From: JADYZU01 sp964540965
Lineage (GTDB): Bacteria > Pseudomonadota > Alphaproteobacteria > Rhodobacterales > Rhodobacteraceae
DNA: 64,000 nucleotides
Assembly: GCA_964540965.1 (NCBI GenBank)
Contig: CAZIOT010000017.1
Location: 32,250 to 96,249 of the forward strand
Direction: 5' to 3'
Position numbers and translations under genes: made by a program. This document shows positions 9,471 to 17,632 of the stretch, one piece after another. Position 1 is the stretch's first letter; each line of letters begins with the position of its first letter. Below the pieces are notes generated by a model, which did no database searches, was not told where the DNA came from, and saw only the letters and a program-made list of their open reading frames with translations.

Positions 9471-9731
9471 CGCCACCCTGAACACCTTGTCCCGCGCCGC
9501 AGCCCCGCGCACCAGCGCCAGCCGCCCCGGCGCCACACCAAGAGCGCGCGCCAGCAGGCGTTGCACCGCGGCATTGGCCTTGCCGTCCTCGGGCACCGCC
9601 GTCACCCGGATGCGGATTGCCCCGTCCTCGACCGTCATCGCCTCGCGCCCGGCGCGCGGCGTCACCCGCACGGCGATTTCCGCACCCGGCAGCGCAAGCG
9701 CCGAAAGATCCGGCAGATCGTCCCGCGCCAT
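9465..9731 (-). CDS. DUF167 (YggU-like) family protein
   Basis: An 88-residue soluble protein of the DUF167/YggU family, function unknown. The core VRVTPRAGREAMTVEDG and VPEDGKANAAVQRLLARALG (residues 21-37 and 46-65) is characteristic. The start is the ATG at 9731 (MARDDLPDLSALALPG). The reading frame continues far upstream only as an antisense shadow of the deacetylase gene. It ends inside the palindromic repeat at 9445-9470. Confidence 0.85.
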   Translation of the reverse strand: MARDDLPDLSALALPGAEIAVRVTPRAGREAMTVEDGAIRIRVTAVPEDGKANAAVQRLLARALGVAPGRLALVRGAAARDKVFRVAG

Positions 9732-9791
9732 GCCAGCCCCGCTTGCCCCGGCCCCTTGCCCGCAGGATAGTCCACCGAAACGGAGGATGGA

Positions 9792-10904
9792 ATGCGCACC
9801 GGATTTTTCAGCGACGAACGCTGCTTCTGGCATACCGGCGGCAATTATGCCGGCATGTTCCCGGTCGGCGGGCTGGTGCAGCCGGCGGCGACCGGCGGCC
9901 TGCCGGAAAACCCCGAAACCAAGCGGCGGCTGAAGAACCTGATCGAGGTCACCGGCCTGATGCGCGACCTGATCCCGCGCGGGGCGCCCGTGGCCAGCCG
10001 CGACGACCTGCTCCGCGTCCACCCGGCAAGCTATCTCGACGCCTTCAGGGCGCTGTCGGATGCCGGCGGCGGCGAGCTTGGCCTGCGCACCCCTTTCGGC
10101 CCCGGCGGGTTCGAGATCGCCGCCCTTTCCGCCGGCCTTGCCACCGCCGCGCTGGCCGAGGTCATCGCCGGAACGCTCGACAATGCCTATGCCCTGTCGC
10201 GCCCGCCCGGCCACCATTGCCTGCCCGACTGGCCCAACGGATTCTGCCTGCTGGCCAATGTCGCCATCGCGATCCGCGCCGCGCAGGCGCGGGATCCCGG
10301 CCTGCGCATCGCCGTGCTTGACTGGGACGTGCATCACGGCAACGGCACCGAGGCGATATTCTATGACGACCCCTCGGTCCTCACCATCTCGATCCATCAG
10401 GAGAACAACTATCCGCTGGACACCGGGGGTTTTGCCGACCGTGGCACCGGCGCCGGCGCCGGGTTCAACCTCAACCTGCCGCTGCCGCCCGGCACCGGCC
10501 ATCGCGGCTATCTTGCGGCGATGGAGCGGCTGGCCCTGCCGGCGATCCGCGCCTTCCGCCCCGATGCGATCATCGTCGCCTGCGGCTTTGATGCCGCGGT
10601 GAACGACCCCCTGGGCCGGATGCTGGCCACGGCCGAGACGTTCCGGCTGATGACGGGACAGGTGATGCAGGCCGCGGCGGACCTGTGTTCCGGCCGGCTC
10701 GTGCTGGTGCACGAGGGCGGGTATTCGGAAACCTATGTGCCGTTCTGCGGCCATGCGGTGATCGCGGAACTGGCGGCTAGCACTGTTATCGCCCCCGACC
10801 CGATGGCCGAAACCTATGCCCGCCGCCAGCCCGGGGCCGAGATGGAGGCGTTCATCGACAGCCGGATCGCGGCGATGGCGGCGGCGTTGCAGGGTGGGTC
10901 TTGA
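9792..10904 (+). CDS. Class II histone-deacetylase-like amidohydrolase
   Basis: A 370-residue zinc hydrolase of the histone deacetylase/acetylpolyamine amidohydrolase superfamily. It has RPPGHH at residues 137-142 (the catalytic His pair) and DWDVHHGNGT at 177-186 (zinc ligands D179 and H181). CGFDAA later supplies the third ligand, and HEGGYSE is also typical. Bacterial members deacetylate polyamines or other acetylated amines; the substrate here cannot be told. The start is the ATG at 9792 with GGAGG just upstream. It ends inside the second copy of the palindromic repeat. Confidence 0.9.
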   Translation: MRTGFFSDERCFWHTGGNYAGMFPVGGLVQPAATGGLPENPETKRRLKNLIEVTGLMRDLIPRGAPVASRDDLLRVHPASYLDAFRALSDAGGGELGLRTPFGPGGFEIAALSAGLATAALAEVIAGTLDNAYALSRPPGHHCLPDWPNGFCLLANVAIAIRAAQARDPGLRIAVLDWDVHHGNGTEAIFYDDPSVLTISIHQENNYPLDTGGFADRGTGAGAGFNLNLPLPPGTGHRGYLAAMERLALPAIRAFRPDAIIVACGFDAAVNDPLGRMLATAETFRLMTGQVMQAAADLCSGRLVLVHEGGYSETYVPFCGHAVIAELAASTVIAPDPMAETYARRQPGAEMEAFIDSRIAAMAAALQGGS

Positions 10905-10916
10905 CCCACCTTACCC
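10891..10916. repeat. Dispersed palindromic repeat, copy 2
   Basis: Same 26-bp unit as at 9445-9470 except for TT instead of AA at its centre. The plus-strand gene ends at the TGA formed by the centre (10902-10904) and the minus-strand GMC gene ends at the TAA at 10913-10911. As with copy 1, it sits exactly at the junction of two convergent genes. Confidence 0.8.
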
Positions 10917-12518
10917 GGCGATGAACCCGCCCGCCTTCCAGCCGACCAGCATCGCCGGCGCATTGGTATTGCCGCCCGGCAGGGTCGGGAACACGCTGGC
11001 GTCCGCCACCCGCAACCCGGCAACGCCATGGACCCGCAACCGCGGATCGACCACCGCAGTCGCCGCCTCCGGCCCCATCCGCGCGGTGCAGGACGGGTGA
11101 TAGACCGTCCCCGACCGGGCGCGGAAATCGGCAACCAGCGCCGCGTCGGACACCACCTCCGGCCCCGGCCGCAGTTCCGCGTCGATCAGCCGCGCCAGGG
11201 GCGGCGCGGCGGCGATGCGGCGCAGCATCTTCACCGCCGCCAGCATTTCCGCGACATCGTGATCGGTGCCATAGGCATTTGCGACGATCCGCGGCGGCGC
11301 AAAGGGGTCGGGCGAGACGAGCGTGATTTCCCCCCGCGACGTCGGCCGGCAGTTCGATAGTCCCAGCGAAAACCCCGGCCACGGATCGGGGGTCAGCACC
11401 GGCCGCTCTCCGTCGCGCGGGATCAGTGTCGAGAAGGCCTGCATGTACAGCTGCATGTTCGGCCGCGGCAGATCGGCCGAGGTGCGGAAGAACCCGCCGC
11501 CATGGTTGATCGACAGGGACAAGGGCCCGCCGCCGGTCAGCAGCCATTGCGCGCCCACGCGCAACTTGCCCCACCACGGCCGCAGCACATCGTTCAGCGT
11601 CGGCACCTTCATGCGGTAGCTGTAGTTCAGGCCCTGATGGTCGCTCAGATGCCGGCCGACATTGGGATTGTCGACCAGCACCGGCAGGCCCATCGCCTGC
11701 AACGCCGCCCCCGGCCCGATCCCCGACAGCATGAGGAGTTGCGGCGTGTTCACCGCGCCGCCGGCCAGCACCACCTCGCGCGCCCGCGCGCTTCTCATCT
11801 CCCCGCCGCGGCGATACTCGACCCCCACCGCGCGGCGCCCGTCGAACAGCACCCGCGTCGCCTGCGCCCGCGTCAGCACCGTGACGTTGCCGCGCCGCAT
11901 CGCCGGCCGCAGAAAGGCCCGCGCCGCCGAATTGCGCCGGCCGCCGCGGATGGTCATCTGGTAGATGCCGGCGCCATCCTGCACCGCTCCGTTGAAATCG
12001 GCGTTGCGGGCGATGCCCACCGCCTCGCAGGCCGCCAGATAGGGTTCGACCAGCGGATGCACCAGTCCGCGGTTCGATGACACGAACAGCGGCCCGCCCT
12101 GCCCGCGCCAGTCGTCGGCGCCGGCCTCGTTATGCTCCATGGCGCGGAAATCGGGCAGGACATCGGCGAAAGCCCAGCCGGGATTGCCCGCCGCCGCCCA
12201 GTCGTCGTAATCGCCCTGATGGCCGCGGATCCAGACCATGGCATTGATCGCCGACGATCCGCCCAAAATCCTGCCGCGCGGCCAGTGGTCGGCGGCGCCG
12301 GCAAGGCCGGCATCGGGCTCGGTGCGATACATCCAGTTGACGGCGGGGTTGTAAAACAGCTTGCCATAGCCCAGCGGCATCTGCACGAACAGCCGCCGGT
12401 CGCTGCCGCCGGCCTCGAGCACGAGGATGCGCAGCCGCGGATCCTCGGACAGCCGCCAGACCAGCGCGCAGCCGGCCGATCCGGCGCCGACGACGATGAC
12501 ATCGAAATCCCCGATCAT
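10911..12518 (-). CDS. GMC-family FAD oxidoreductase (choline/alcohol dehydrogenase-like)
   Basis: A 535-residue flavoprotein. The FAD dinucleotide site GAGSAG is at residues 11-16, the GMC signature GGSSAINAMVWIRG comes near residue 85 and the active-site histidine is probably in HPSCTARMG near the C-terminus. This resembles BetA, AlkJ and related alcohol dehydrogenases; no betaine genes are adjacent, so the substrate is open. The start is the ATG at 12518 (MIGDFDVIVV); the upstream extension is not family-like. Confidence 0.88.
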   Translation of the reverse strand: MIGDFDVIVVGAGSAGCALVWRLSEDPRLRILVLEAGGSDRRLFVQMPLGYGKLFYNPAVNWMYRTEPDAGLAGAADHWPRGRILGGSSAINAMVWIRGHQGDYDDWAAAGNPGWAFADVLPDFRAMEHNEAGADDWRGQGGPLFVSSNRGLVHPLVEPYLAACEAVGIARNADFNGAVQDGAGIYQMTIRGGRRNSAARAFLRPAMRRGNVTVLTRAQATRVLFDGRRAVGVEYRRGGEMRSARAREVVLAGGAVNTPQLLMLSGIGPGAALQAMGLPVLVDNPNVGRHLSDHQGLNYSYRMKVPTLNDVLRPWWGKLRVGAQWLLTGGGPLSLSINHGGGFFRTSADLPRPNMQLYMQAFSTLIPRDGERPVLTPDPWPGFSLGLSNCRPTSRGEITLVSPDPFAPPRIVANAYGTDHDVAEMLAAVKMLRRIAAAPPLARLIDAELRPGPEVVSDAALVADFRARSGTVYHPSCTARMGPEAATAVVDPRLRVHGVAGLRVADASVFPTLPGGNTNAPAMLVGWKAGGFIAG

Positions 12519-12720
12519 GGCTTTCGCTAGCAAGCCGCCCGCCGCCGCCGCCCCGCCATCCGCGACATGCCCTGTCGCAATCCGGAAACTGCCCGCCCCT
12601 GTCTCATTCCGGCGCAAACAGCCAACGGGAGGCGAGACCCCCGGCGCCTCTCACCACCCCCCTCTGGCGGTCGCCGCCGCGACCCCCTACCCTTGCCGGC
12701 AATCGCAACCGGAGTCGTCC

Positions 12721-13299
12721 ATGCCTGCGCCCAATCCTGCCGCCCTCGACCTGCTTCTGACCCGCCAGTCGCGCCCGGCGCGCAGCCTGACCCTGCCGAT
12801 TCCGTCCCATGACCAGATCGTCACCCTCTTGACCGCCGCCGCCCGCGTCCCCGACCATGGCAAGCTGGTGCCCTGGCGCTTCATCGTGCTGACGCGGCCG
12901 GCACTCGACCGGCTGGCCGCGCTGGTGCCCGTCCGCGGGGCGGCGCTGGGGGTCGAGGACGAGAGGATCGCCAAATCCGTCGCGCAATACCGCGATGCCG
13001 ATCTGGCCGTGGTCGTGGTCGGCTGTCCGCGCGGCACCGACCGGATCCCGGCCATCGAACAGACCCTTTCGGCCGGCGCCGTCTGCATGACCCTGATCGC
13101 CGCCGCCACCGCCGCCGGCTGGGGCGCCAACTGGCTGACCGGCTGGCCGGTCTATGACGCCGGCTTTGCCACCGAGGGCCTTGGCCTGAGCGGCGACGAA
13201 TGGGTGGCCGGCGTCATCCATATCGGCACCGCCAGCGCCGATTTCCCCGACCGTCCGCGGCCCGACATCGCCGCCATCACCACCTGGGCCACGACGTGA
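12721..13299 (+). CDS. Nitroreductase-family flavoprotein (YdjA-like)
   Basis: A 192-residue FMN-dependent nitroreductase-fold enzyme. It has the N-terminal RQSRPARSL FMN motif, a central PDHGKLVPWRFIV and a C-terminal GWGANWLTGWP. The length and PDHGKLVPWRF match the short YdjA/TdsD-like subgroup. The start is the ATG at 12721, with GGAG about 8 bases upstream. The stop overlaps the GTG start of the next gene (GTGA), indicating translational coupling. Confidence 0.87.
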   Translation: MPAPNPAALDLLLTRQSRPARSLTLPIPSHDQIVTLLTAAARVPDHGKLVPWRFIVLTRPALDRLAALVPVRGAALGVEDERIAKSVAQYRDADLAVVVVGCPRGTDRIPAIEQTLSAGAVCMTLIAAATAAGWGANWLTGWPVYDAGFATEGLGLSGDEWVAGVIHIGTASADFPDRPRPDIAAITTWATT

Positions 13300-14012
13300 T
13301 CCTGACAGCTTTCGGCCGCGCGTTGGCGCAACTTGCCGACCGCAGGTTCCGGCGGGTGCTGTGGCTTGGGCTCGGCATCACCGTGCTCTTGCTGATCCTG
13401 TTCTACGCCGGCTTTCTCTGGTTCCTCGAATGGCTCGACCCCGGCAGTTTCGTGCTGCCGATCTTCGGGCAGGTCGGCTGGGCCGGCGACCTTCTGGGCT
13501 GGGTCGGGCTGGGGGTGATCCTCGTCCTGTCGATGTTCCTGATGATCCCCGTCGCCTCGGCCATCACCTCGCTGTTTCTCGACGACGTCGCCGATGCGGT
13601 CGAGGCGGAGTACTACCCCGACCTGCCGCCCGTGCCGCGCGTCGGGTTCCTCGAGGGCGTGGTCGAGACCGTCAGCTTTCTGGGCCTGATGATCGCCGCC
13701 AACCTGATTGCGCTGTTCTTTGCCGGCATCCTGCCCTTCGGCTATCCGGTCGTCTTCTACCTGATGAACGGCTGGCTGCTCGGGCGCGAATATTTCCAGA
13801 TCGCCGCCCTGCGCCGCGAGGGGCGCGAAGGCGCCCGCGCCCTGCGCCGCCGCAATGCAGGCACGATCTGGCTGGCCGGTTGCCTGATGGCGCTGCCACT
13901 GTCGATCCCGCTGGTGAACCTCTTCATCCCGGTGCTTGGCGCCGCGACCTTTACCCACCTCTATCACGGGCTGAGTGGCCGGGGCGCTATCCCGCCGGCG
14001 CGTCGGCGCTGA
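13296..14012 (+). CDS. EI24/CysZ-like integral membrane protein
   Basis: A 238-residue protein of the EI24 domain (CysZ-like) family with about four to five hydrophobic segments, including WLGLGITVLLLILFYAGFL and GWVGLGVILVLSMFLMIPVA. CysZ is a sulfate transporter, but no sulfate genes are adjacent and the substrate is unassigned. The start is the GTG at 13296, overlapping the nitroreductase stop. Its 3' end overlaps the convergent DUF1467 gene by 26 bases. Confidence 0.8.
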   Translation: MILTAFGRALAQLADRRFRRVLWLGLGITVLLLILFYAGFLWFLEWLDPGSFVLPIFGQVGWAGDLLGWVGLGVILVLSMFLMIPVASAITSLFLDDVADAVEAEYYPDLPPVPRVGFLEGVVETVSFLGLMIAANLIALFFAGILPFGYPVVFYLMNGWLLGREYFQIAALRREGREGARALRRRNAGTIWLAGCLMALPLSIPLVNLFIPVLGAATFTHLYHGLSGRGAIPPARRR

Positions 14013-14280
14013 CGCGGTCCATCCGGTCGAACCAGTCGAAATCCTCGACCGAGATCAGGTTCGACATCAGCACCGCCGCGAGGATCGCCCAGAGCACCAC
14101 CGCGACAAGCGTGGTGATCCGGGCCTTGCGGCCGACCTGCGGATTGGCCGGGGCCGAGGCATGGGTGCCCGGCACCACATGGCCCGCCTCGCCCTGCGTG
14201 GTCAGCCTGAGCGGCAGGATGATGAGGAAGACAAGAAACCAGATCACGGCGAACAGCACGATGGCCGAGGTGATGGACAT
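13987..14280 (-). CDS. DUF1467 small membrane protein
   Basis: A 97-residue protein with two predicted membrane helices, at about residues 1-22 (MSITSAIVLFAVIWFLVFLI) and 60-78 (TLVAVVLWAILAAVLMSNLI). This matches the alphaproteobacterial DUF1467 family. The start is the ATG at 14280, only 4 bases after the stop of the epimerase gene, so the two form an operon. The function is unknown; repeated linkage to methylmalonyl-CoA epimerase is a known pattern in alphaproteobacteria. Confidence 0.83.
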   Translation of the reverse strand: MSITSAIVLFAVIWFLVFLIILPLRLTTQGEAGHVVPGTHASAPANPQVGRKARITTLVAVVLWAILAAVLMSNLISVEDFDWFDRMDRVSADAPAG

Positions 14281-14284
14281 GGGC

Positions 14285-14689
14285 CTAGACCTCCTCAAGC
14301 TCGATCAGGCAGCCGTTGAAGTCCTTGGGATGCAGGAACAGCACCGGATGGCCATGGGCGCCGATCTTCGGCTCGCCGCTGCCCAGGACGCGCGCACCGC
14401 TGGCGGTCAGCCGGTCGCGGGCGGCGCGGATATCGGCGACCTCATAGCAGATATGATGGATGCCGCCGGCGGGATTGCGCTCCAGAAAGGCGGCGACCGG
14501 CGATGCCTCTCCCAACGGCTGCATCAGTTCGATGCGGGTGTTGGGCAGGTCGACGAACACCACGGTCACCCCATGTTCGGGCAGCGGTTGCGGCGGCTGG
14601 ACGGTGGCGCCAAGCGTGCCGCGATACTGTTCGGCGGCGGCGGCAAGGTCCGGCACCGCGATGGCGACATGGTTGAGACGTCCGATCAT
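14285..14689 (-). CDS. mce: Methylmalonyl-CoA epimerase
   Basis: A 134-residue glyoxalase-fold enzyme that interconverts (R)- and (S)-methylmalonyl-CoA in propionate assimilation. The opening MIGRLNHVAIAVPDL supplies metal ligand H7; GGIHHICYEV holds another histidine and the closing LIELEEV the glutamate. The start is the ATG at 14689 with GGAG upstream. Followed after 4 bases by the DUF1467 gene. Functionally linked to prpE at the left edge. Confidence 0.93.
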   Translation of the reverse strand: MIGRLNHVAIAVPDLAAAAEQYRGTLGATVQPPQPLPEHGVTVVFVDLPNTRIELMQPLGEASPVAAFLERNPAGGIHHICYEVADIRAARDRLTASGARVLGSGEPKIGAHGHPVLFLHPKDFNGCLIELEEV

Positions 14690-14843
14690 GAAGGGCTCCG
14701 CGCTGCGATGGCCTTCTTTACGGGCGGCGGGCGGGGCACCGCAAGGGCCGGTGCCGCTGCCGATCGTCGCGGCGCTTAATCCTTCGTTCACCGGAATCGG
14801 CACAAAGTGCCGGGGCTGCCATCCATCCGAAGGGGAATCGCCG

Positions 14844-15524
14844 ATGGACGATCCGTTCTCCGCCCGCCTGCCCGCCGCTGCCCGCCCGCTTGCCGGCCTG
14901 ACCATCCTCGCGGTCGAGGACAGCCGTTTCGCGTCCGAGGCTTTGCGCCTGATCTGCCAGCGGTCGGGCGCGCGCCTGCGCCGCGCCGATACGCTGGCCC
15001 ATGCGCGGCGCCACCTGGCCGTCTACCGGCCTGGCTGCGTCATCATCGATCTGGGCCTGCCCGATGGTTCCGGGCTGGACCTGATCCGCGACCTTGCCGC
15101 CGGCCATCCCCGCATCGACCGCATTCTGGGGATGAGCGGCGATCCAGGGGCCGAGGCCGCGGCACGAAGCGCCGGCGCCGACGCCTTCCTGCTCAAGCCG
15201 CTGGGGTCGGTCGCACAGGTGCAGGCAGCGATCCTCGGCGCGGCCTTGCGGCGAGAGGCTGAGGAAGAGCGGATCATCCCCGATGCCGTGGCCTTCCGCG
15301 ACGACCTGCATCATGCCGCGGGCGTGCTGGCGGCGCCGGATGGCCGCTCGCTCGACTATCTGGCGCAGTTTCTGGGCGGTGTCGCCGCCAGCGCCGGCGA
15401 CAGGCCGCTTTCCGCCGCCGTCGCCGACCTTGCCGCCGCCCGCAGCGGCGGCGGCGTCGATCCGGCAAGGGCGCGGCTGGCGGAACTGGTCAGGGCGCGG
15501 CTGCGCGCGGCGCCGGGGTTCTAG
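14844..15524 (+). CDS. Single-receiver response regulator with unassigned C-terminal region
   Basis: A 226-residue protein. Residues 18-130 form a receiver domain: acidic pocket E25-D26, phosphoacceptor D69 in VIIDLGLPDGSGLDL, S98 as the switch residue and K118 in FLLKPL. The remaining 95 residues are alanine-rich and helical, with no recognisable DNA-binding or output domain (perhaps Hpt-like or a partner-binding region). No histidine kinase is nearby. The start is the ATG at 14844 after AAGGGGAA. Confidence 0.8.
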   Translation: MDDPFSARLPAAARPLAGLTILAVEDSRFASEALRLICQRSGARLRRADTLAHARRHLAVYRPGCVIIDLGLPDGSGLDLIRDLAAGHPRIDRILGMSGDPGAEAAARSAGADAFLLKPLGSVAQVQAAILGAALRREAEEERIIPDAVAFRDDLHHAAGVLAAPDGRSLDYLAQFLGGVAASAGDRPLSAAVADLAAARSGGGVDPARARLAELVRARLRAAPGF

Positions 15525-15538
15525 GTCGTCTGGCGCCG

Positions 15539-15606
15539 CCGGTTTCCGTCCGGAAACCGGATCAGAGCCCGCACGGGCTCTGCCTGCGTTTTCCGTCCGG
15601 AAAACG
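15539..15606. repeat. Three tandem palindromes between convergent genes
   Basis: Three hairpins lie side by side: CCGGTTTCCG/CGGAAACCGG (15539-15560), CAGAGCCC/GGGCTCTG (15563-15582) and CGTTTTCCG/CGGAAAACG (15587-15606). The first and third share the core TTTCCGTCCGGAAA. They fill the space between the response regulator and the convergent GNAT gene, and probably act as a terminator or REP-type cluster. Confidence 0.75.
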
Positions 15607-15661
15607 TGCTGCGGCACCGGGTCAGCGGGGATCGTCTCACCGATAACCCCGCCCAGGGCCC

Positions 15662-16372
15662 CTACCCCGCCGGATCCTCGGCCACCAGGATCGGCTGCAT
15701 CAGCGCGGTCAGCGCCAGCTTCTGCCGCCCCGCGGCATCGAAATTCGCAGGATCCAGCCAGCGATCGAACGCCGCCTTCAGCGCCGGCCATTCCCTGTCG
15801 ATGGCCGCGAACCAGGCGGTGTCGCGGTTGCGGCCCTTGACCACCGCTGCCTGCCGGAAGATGCCCTCGTAAGACAGGCCCAGCCGGCCCGCCGCCCGCC
15901 GCGACGGCCGGTTGGCGGCATCGCATTTCCATTCATAGCGGCGATAGCCGGCGTCAAAGGCCCAGCCCATCATCAGCGCCATCGCCTCGGTCGCGGCGGG
16001 GGTGCGCTGGATGGCCGGCGACAGGCAGATATGCCCGACCTCGATCGACCCGGCATTGGGGTCGATGCGCAGATAGGCCGCCACCCCGGCGGCAAGCCCG
16101 GTGGCCTTGTCGCGCAGGACATAGAACCAGGGGTCGGTCTTTTCCGCCATCCCGGCCAGAAAATCGCGATAGGCGACAGGATCGTGGAACGGGCCATAGG
16201 GCAGATAATCCCAGATCGCGTCATCGGCGCTGTTGGCGGCAAAAAGCTCGGCGGCATGGCGCGCGGGATCCAGCCGTTCCAGCCGGACATGCCGCCCCTC
16301 GATCACCGCCGGGCCGGGGCGGGGCGGCGGGGTCCAACCGGGGACGGGAAAACCGAAACGGGCATCGGACAT
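15662..16372 (-). CDS. GNAT-family N-acetyltransferase (RimJ/RimL-like)
   Basis: A 236-residue acetyl-CoA-dependent transferase. It starts with a proline-rich lead (GFPVPGWTPPPRP), then VIEGRHVRLERLDP, the WYVL-like WFYVLRDKATG strand and the GNAT core SIEVGHICLSP. RYEWKCDAANRPSRRAAGRLGL is typical of RimJ/RimL-type enzymes. The substrate is unknown. The start is the ATG at 16372. It lies alone between the tandem palindromes and the DUF1501 gene. Confidence 0.85.
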   Translation of the reverse strand: MSDARFGFPVPGWTPPPRPGPAVIEGRHVRLERLDPARHAAELFAANSADDAIWDYLPYGPFHDPVAYRDFLAGMAEKTDPWFYVLRDKATGLAAGVAAYLRIDPNAGSIEVGHICLSPAIQRTPAATEAMALMMGWAFDAGYRRYEWKCDAANRPSRRAAGRLGLSYEGIFRQAAVVKGRNRDTAWFAAIDREWPALKAAFDRWLDPANFDAAGRQKLALTALMQPILVAEDPAG

Positions 16373-16475
16373 CGGGCAACCTCCTGTTCGGCCTTCTGCT
16401 GAGGGCGACCCTAGCGGGCGGAACCGGCGGCGTCACCGGGCCAGCATCGCCCGGTTGATCCGGCCAGATGCCCCG

Positions 16476-17630
16476 CTACAGCACGATCCCCGGATCGCTG
16501 CCCAGATCGAGGCCCGGAAACACCGCGCCTTCGATCACCCCGCGCGGCAGACCGAACAATCCGCGCATCACCCAGCCGACATGGGCGCGCAGGTCGCGCG
16601 TCGGCATCAGGTCGCGGTCCGCGTAAAGCCCGGCCAGCCCCGGCCAGTCGCCCATGACCCGCCCGCCGTCCAACGCGCCGCCGGCGAACAGCATCGCGCC
16701 GCCGGTGCCGTGGTCGGTGCCCCGCGTGCCGTTCTCGCGGGCGGTGCGGCCGAATTCGGTGACGCACAGCACCGCCGTCCGGTCCCAGACCGGCCCCAGC
16801 CCGTCCTTGAGCGCCAGGATCGTTTCGGCCAGTGCGGTCAGCGGCCGCGTCAGCGTGTTGGCCTGCGCGCCATGCGTATCCCAGCCCGACAGCGAGAACG
16901 AGACGATCCGCGTCTCGCGCCGCAGGCGCCCGGCGGCGAATTCCGCCAGCCGCAGATGCCCGGCCGATCCGCCGGTCATCTCGCCCTCCTCGGCAAGGTC
17001 GTCGACGATGCCCAGCGCCGCCATTGTCGCATCGCGGAACAGCGGGTCGTCATGTGTCACCATGTCGATCAGGCTGCGCGCCGCCGGCGACAGGCCCAGC
17101 CTGGCATCGGGCGACCAGCGGCTGACCGGCGCCACACCCGACAGGATCTTCATCTCCTCGCGGCCGATGGCATAGGCGGTCTCGGCCTCGATCCCCGGCA
17201 CCGCCTGCAACAGCCGGTTCAGCCAGCCATCGCGCGAGGTGCCGGCGACGATCGAGTCGGTCCCGGCCTCGAGAATGTCCTGCCCGTCGAAATGGCTGCG
17301 CTTGTCGCGATAGGGGGTCGAGACGGCGTGGACCGCGCCGAACTGCCCGGCCTGCCACAAGGGGCGCAACGGGTCGAGCGCCGGATGCAGCCCCCAGAAC
17401 CCGTCAAGATCGGGCACCGCCTGCGCCACCAGCGTCGGCCGCAGCCCGGCAAGCAGCGGATCGCCCGCCGGCCGGATCGCGTCCAGCCCGTCCAGCGCGC
17501 CGCGCAGCACGATGACGACCAGCCGTTCGTCCCACGGCGCCGACGCGAGCGCGATCGGGGTGACAAAGGGGCTTGCCGCCAGCGAACAGCCCCAGCCCAG
17601 GCCGCGGGTCAGGAAACGGCGACGGTTCAT
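16476..17630 (-). CDS. DUF1501 family exported protein
   Basis: A 384-residue protein of the DUF1501 (alkaline-phosphatase-superfamily-like) group. The N-terminus MNRRRFLTRGLGWG is a Tat signal with the twin arginine followed by FL. The family motifs SHFDGQD, GWDTHGAQ and the ending TEFGRTARENGTRGTDHG are present; the aspartates and histidines suggest a metal site. The start is the ATG at 17630; another ATG at 17636 overlaps the DUF1800 stop (ATGA). It always pairs with DUF1800 and the function is unknown. Confidence 0.85.
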   Translation of the reverse strand: MNRRRFLTRGLGWGCSLAASPFVTPIALASAPWDERLVVIVLRGALDGLDAIRPAGDPLLAGLRPTLVAQAVPDLDGFWGLHPALDPLRPLWQAGQFGAVHAVSTPYRDKRSHFDGQDILEAGTDSIVAGTSRDGWLNRLLQAVPGIEAETAYAIGREEMKILSGVAPVSRWSPDARLGLSPAARSLIDMVTHDDPLFRDATMAALGIVDDLAEEGEMTGGSAGHLRLAEFAAGRLRRETRIVSFSLSGWDTHGAQANTLTRPLTALAETILALKDGLGPVWDRTAVLCVTEFGRTARENGTRGTDHGTGGAMLFAGGALDGGRVMGDWPGLAGLYADRDLMPTRDLRAHVGWVMRGLFGLPRGVIEGAVFPGLDLGSDPGIVL

Positions 17631-17632
17631 CC

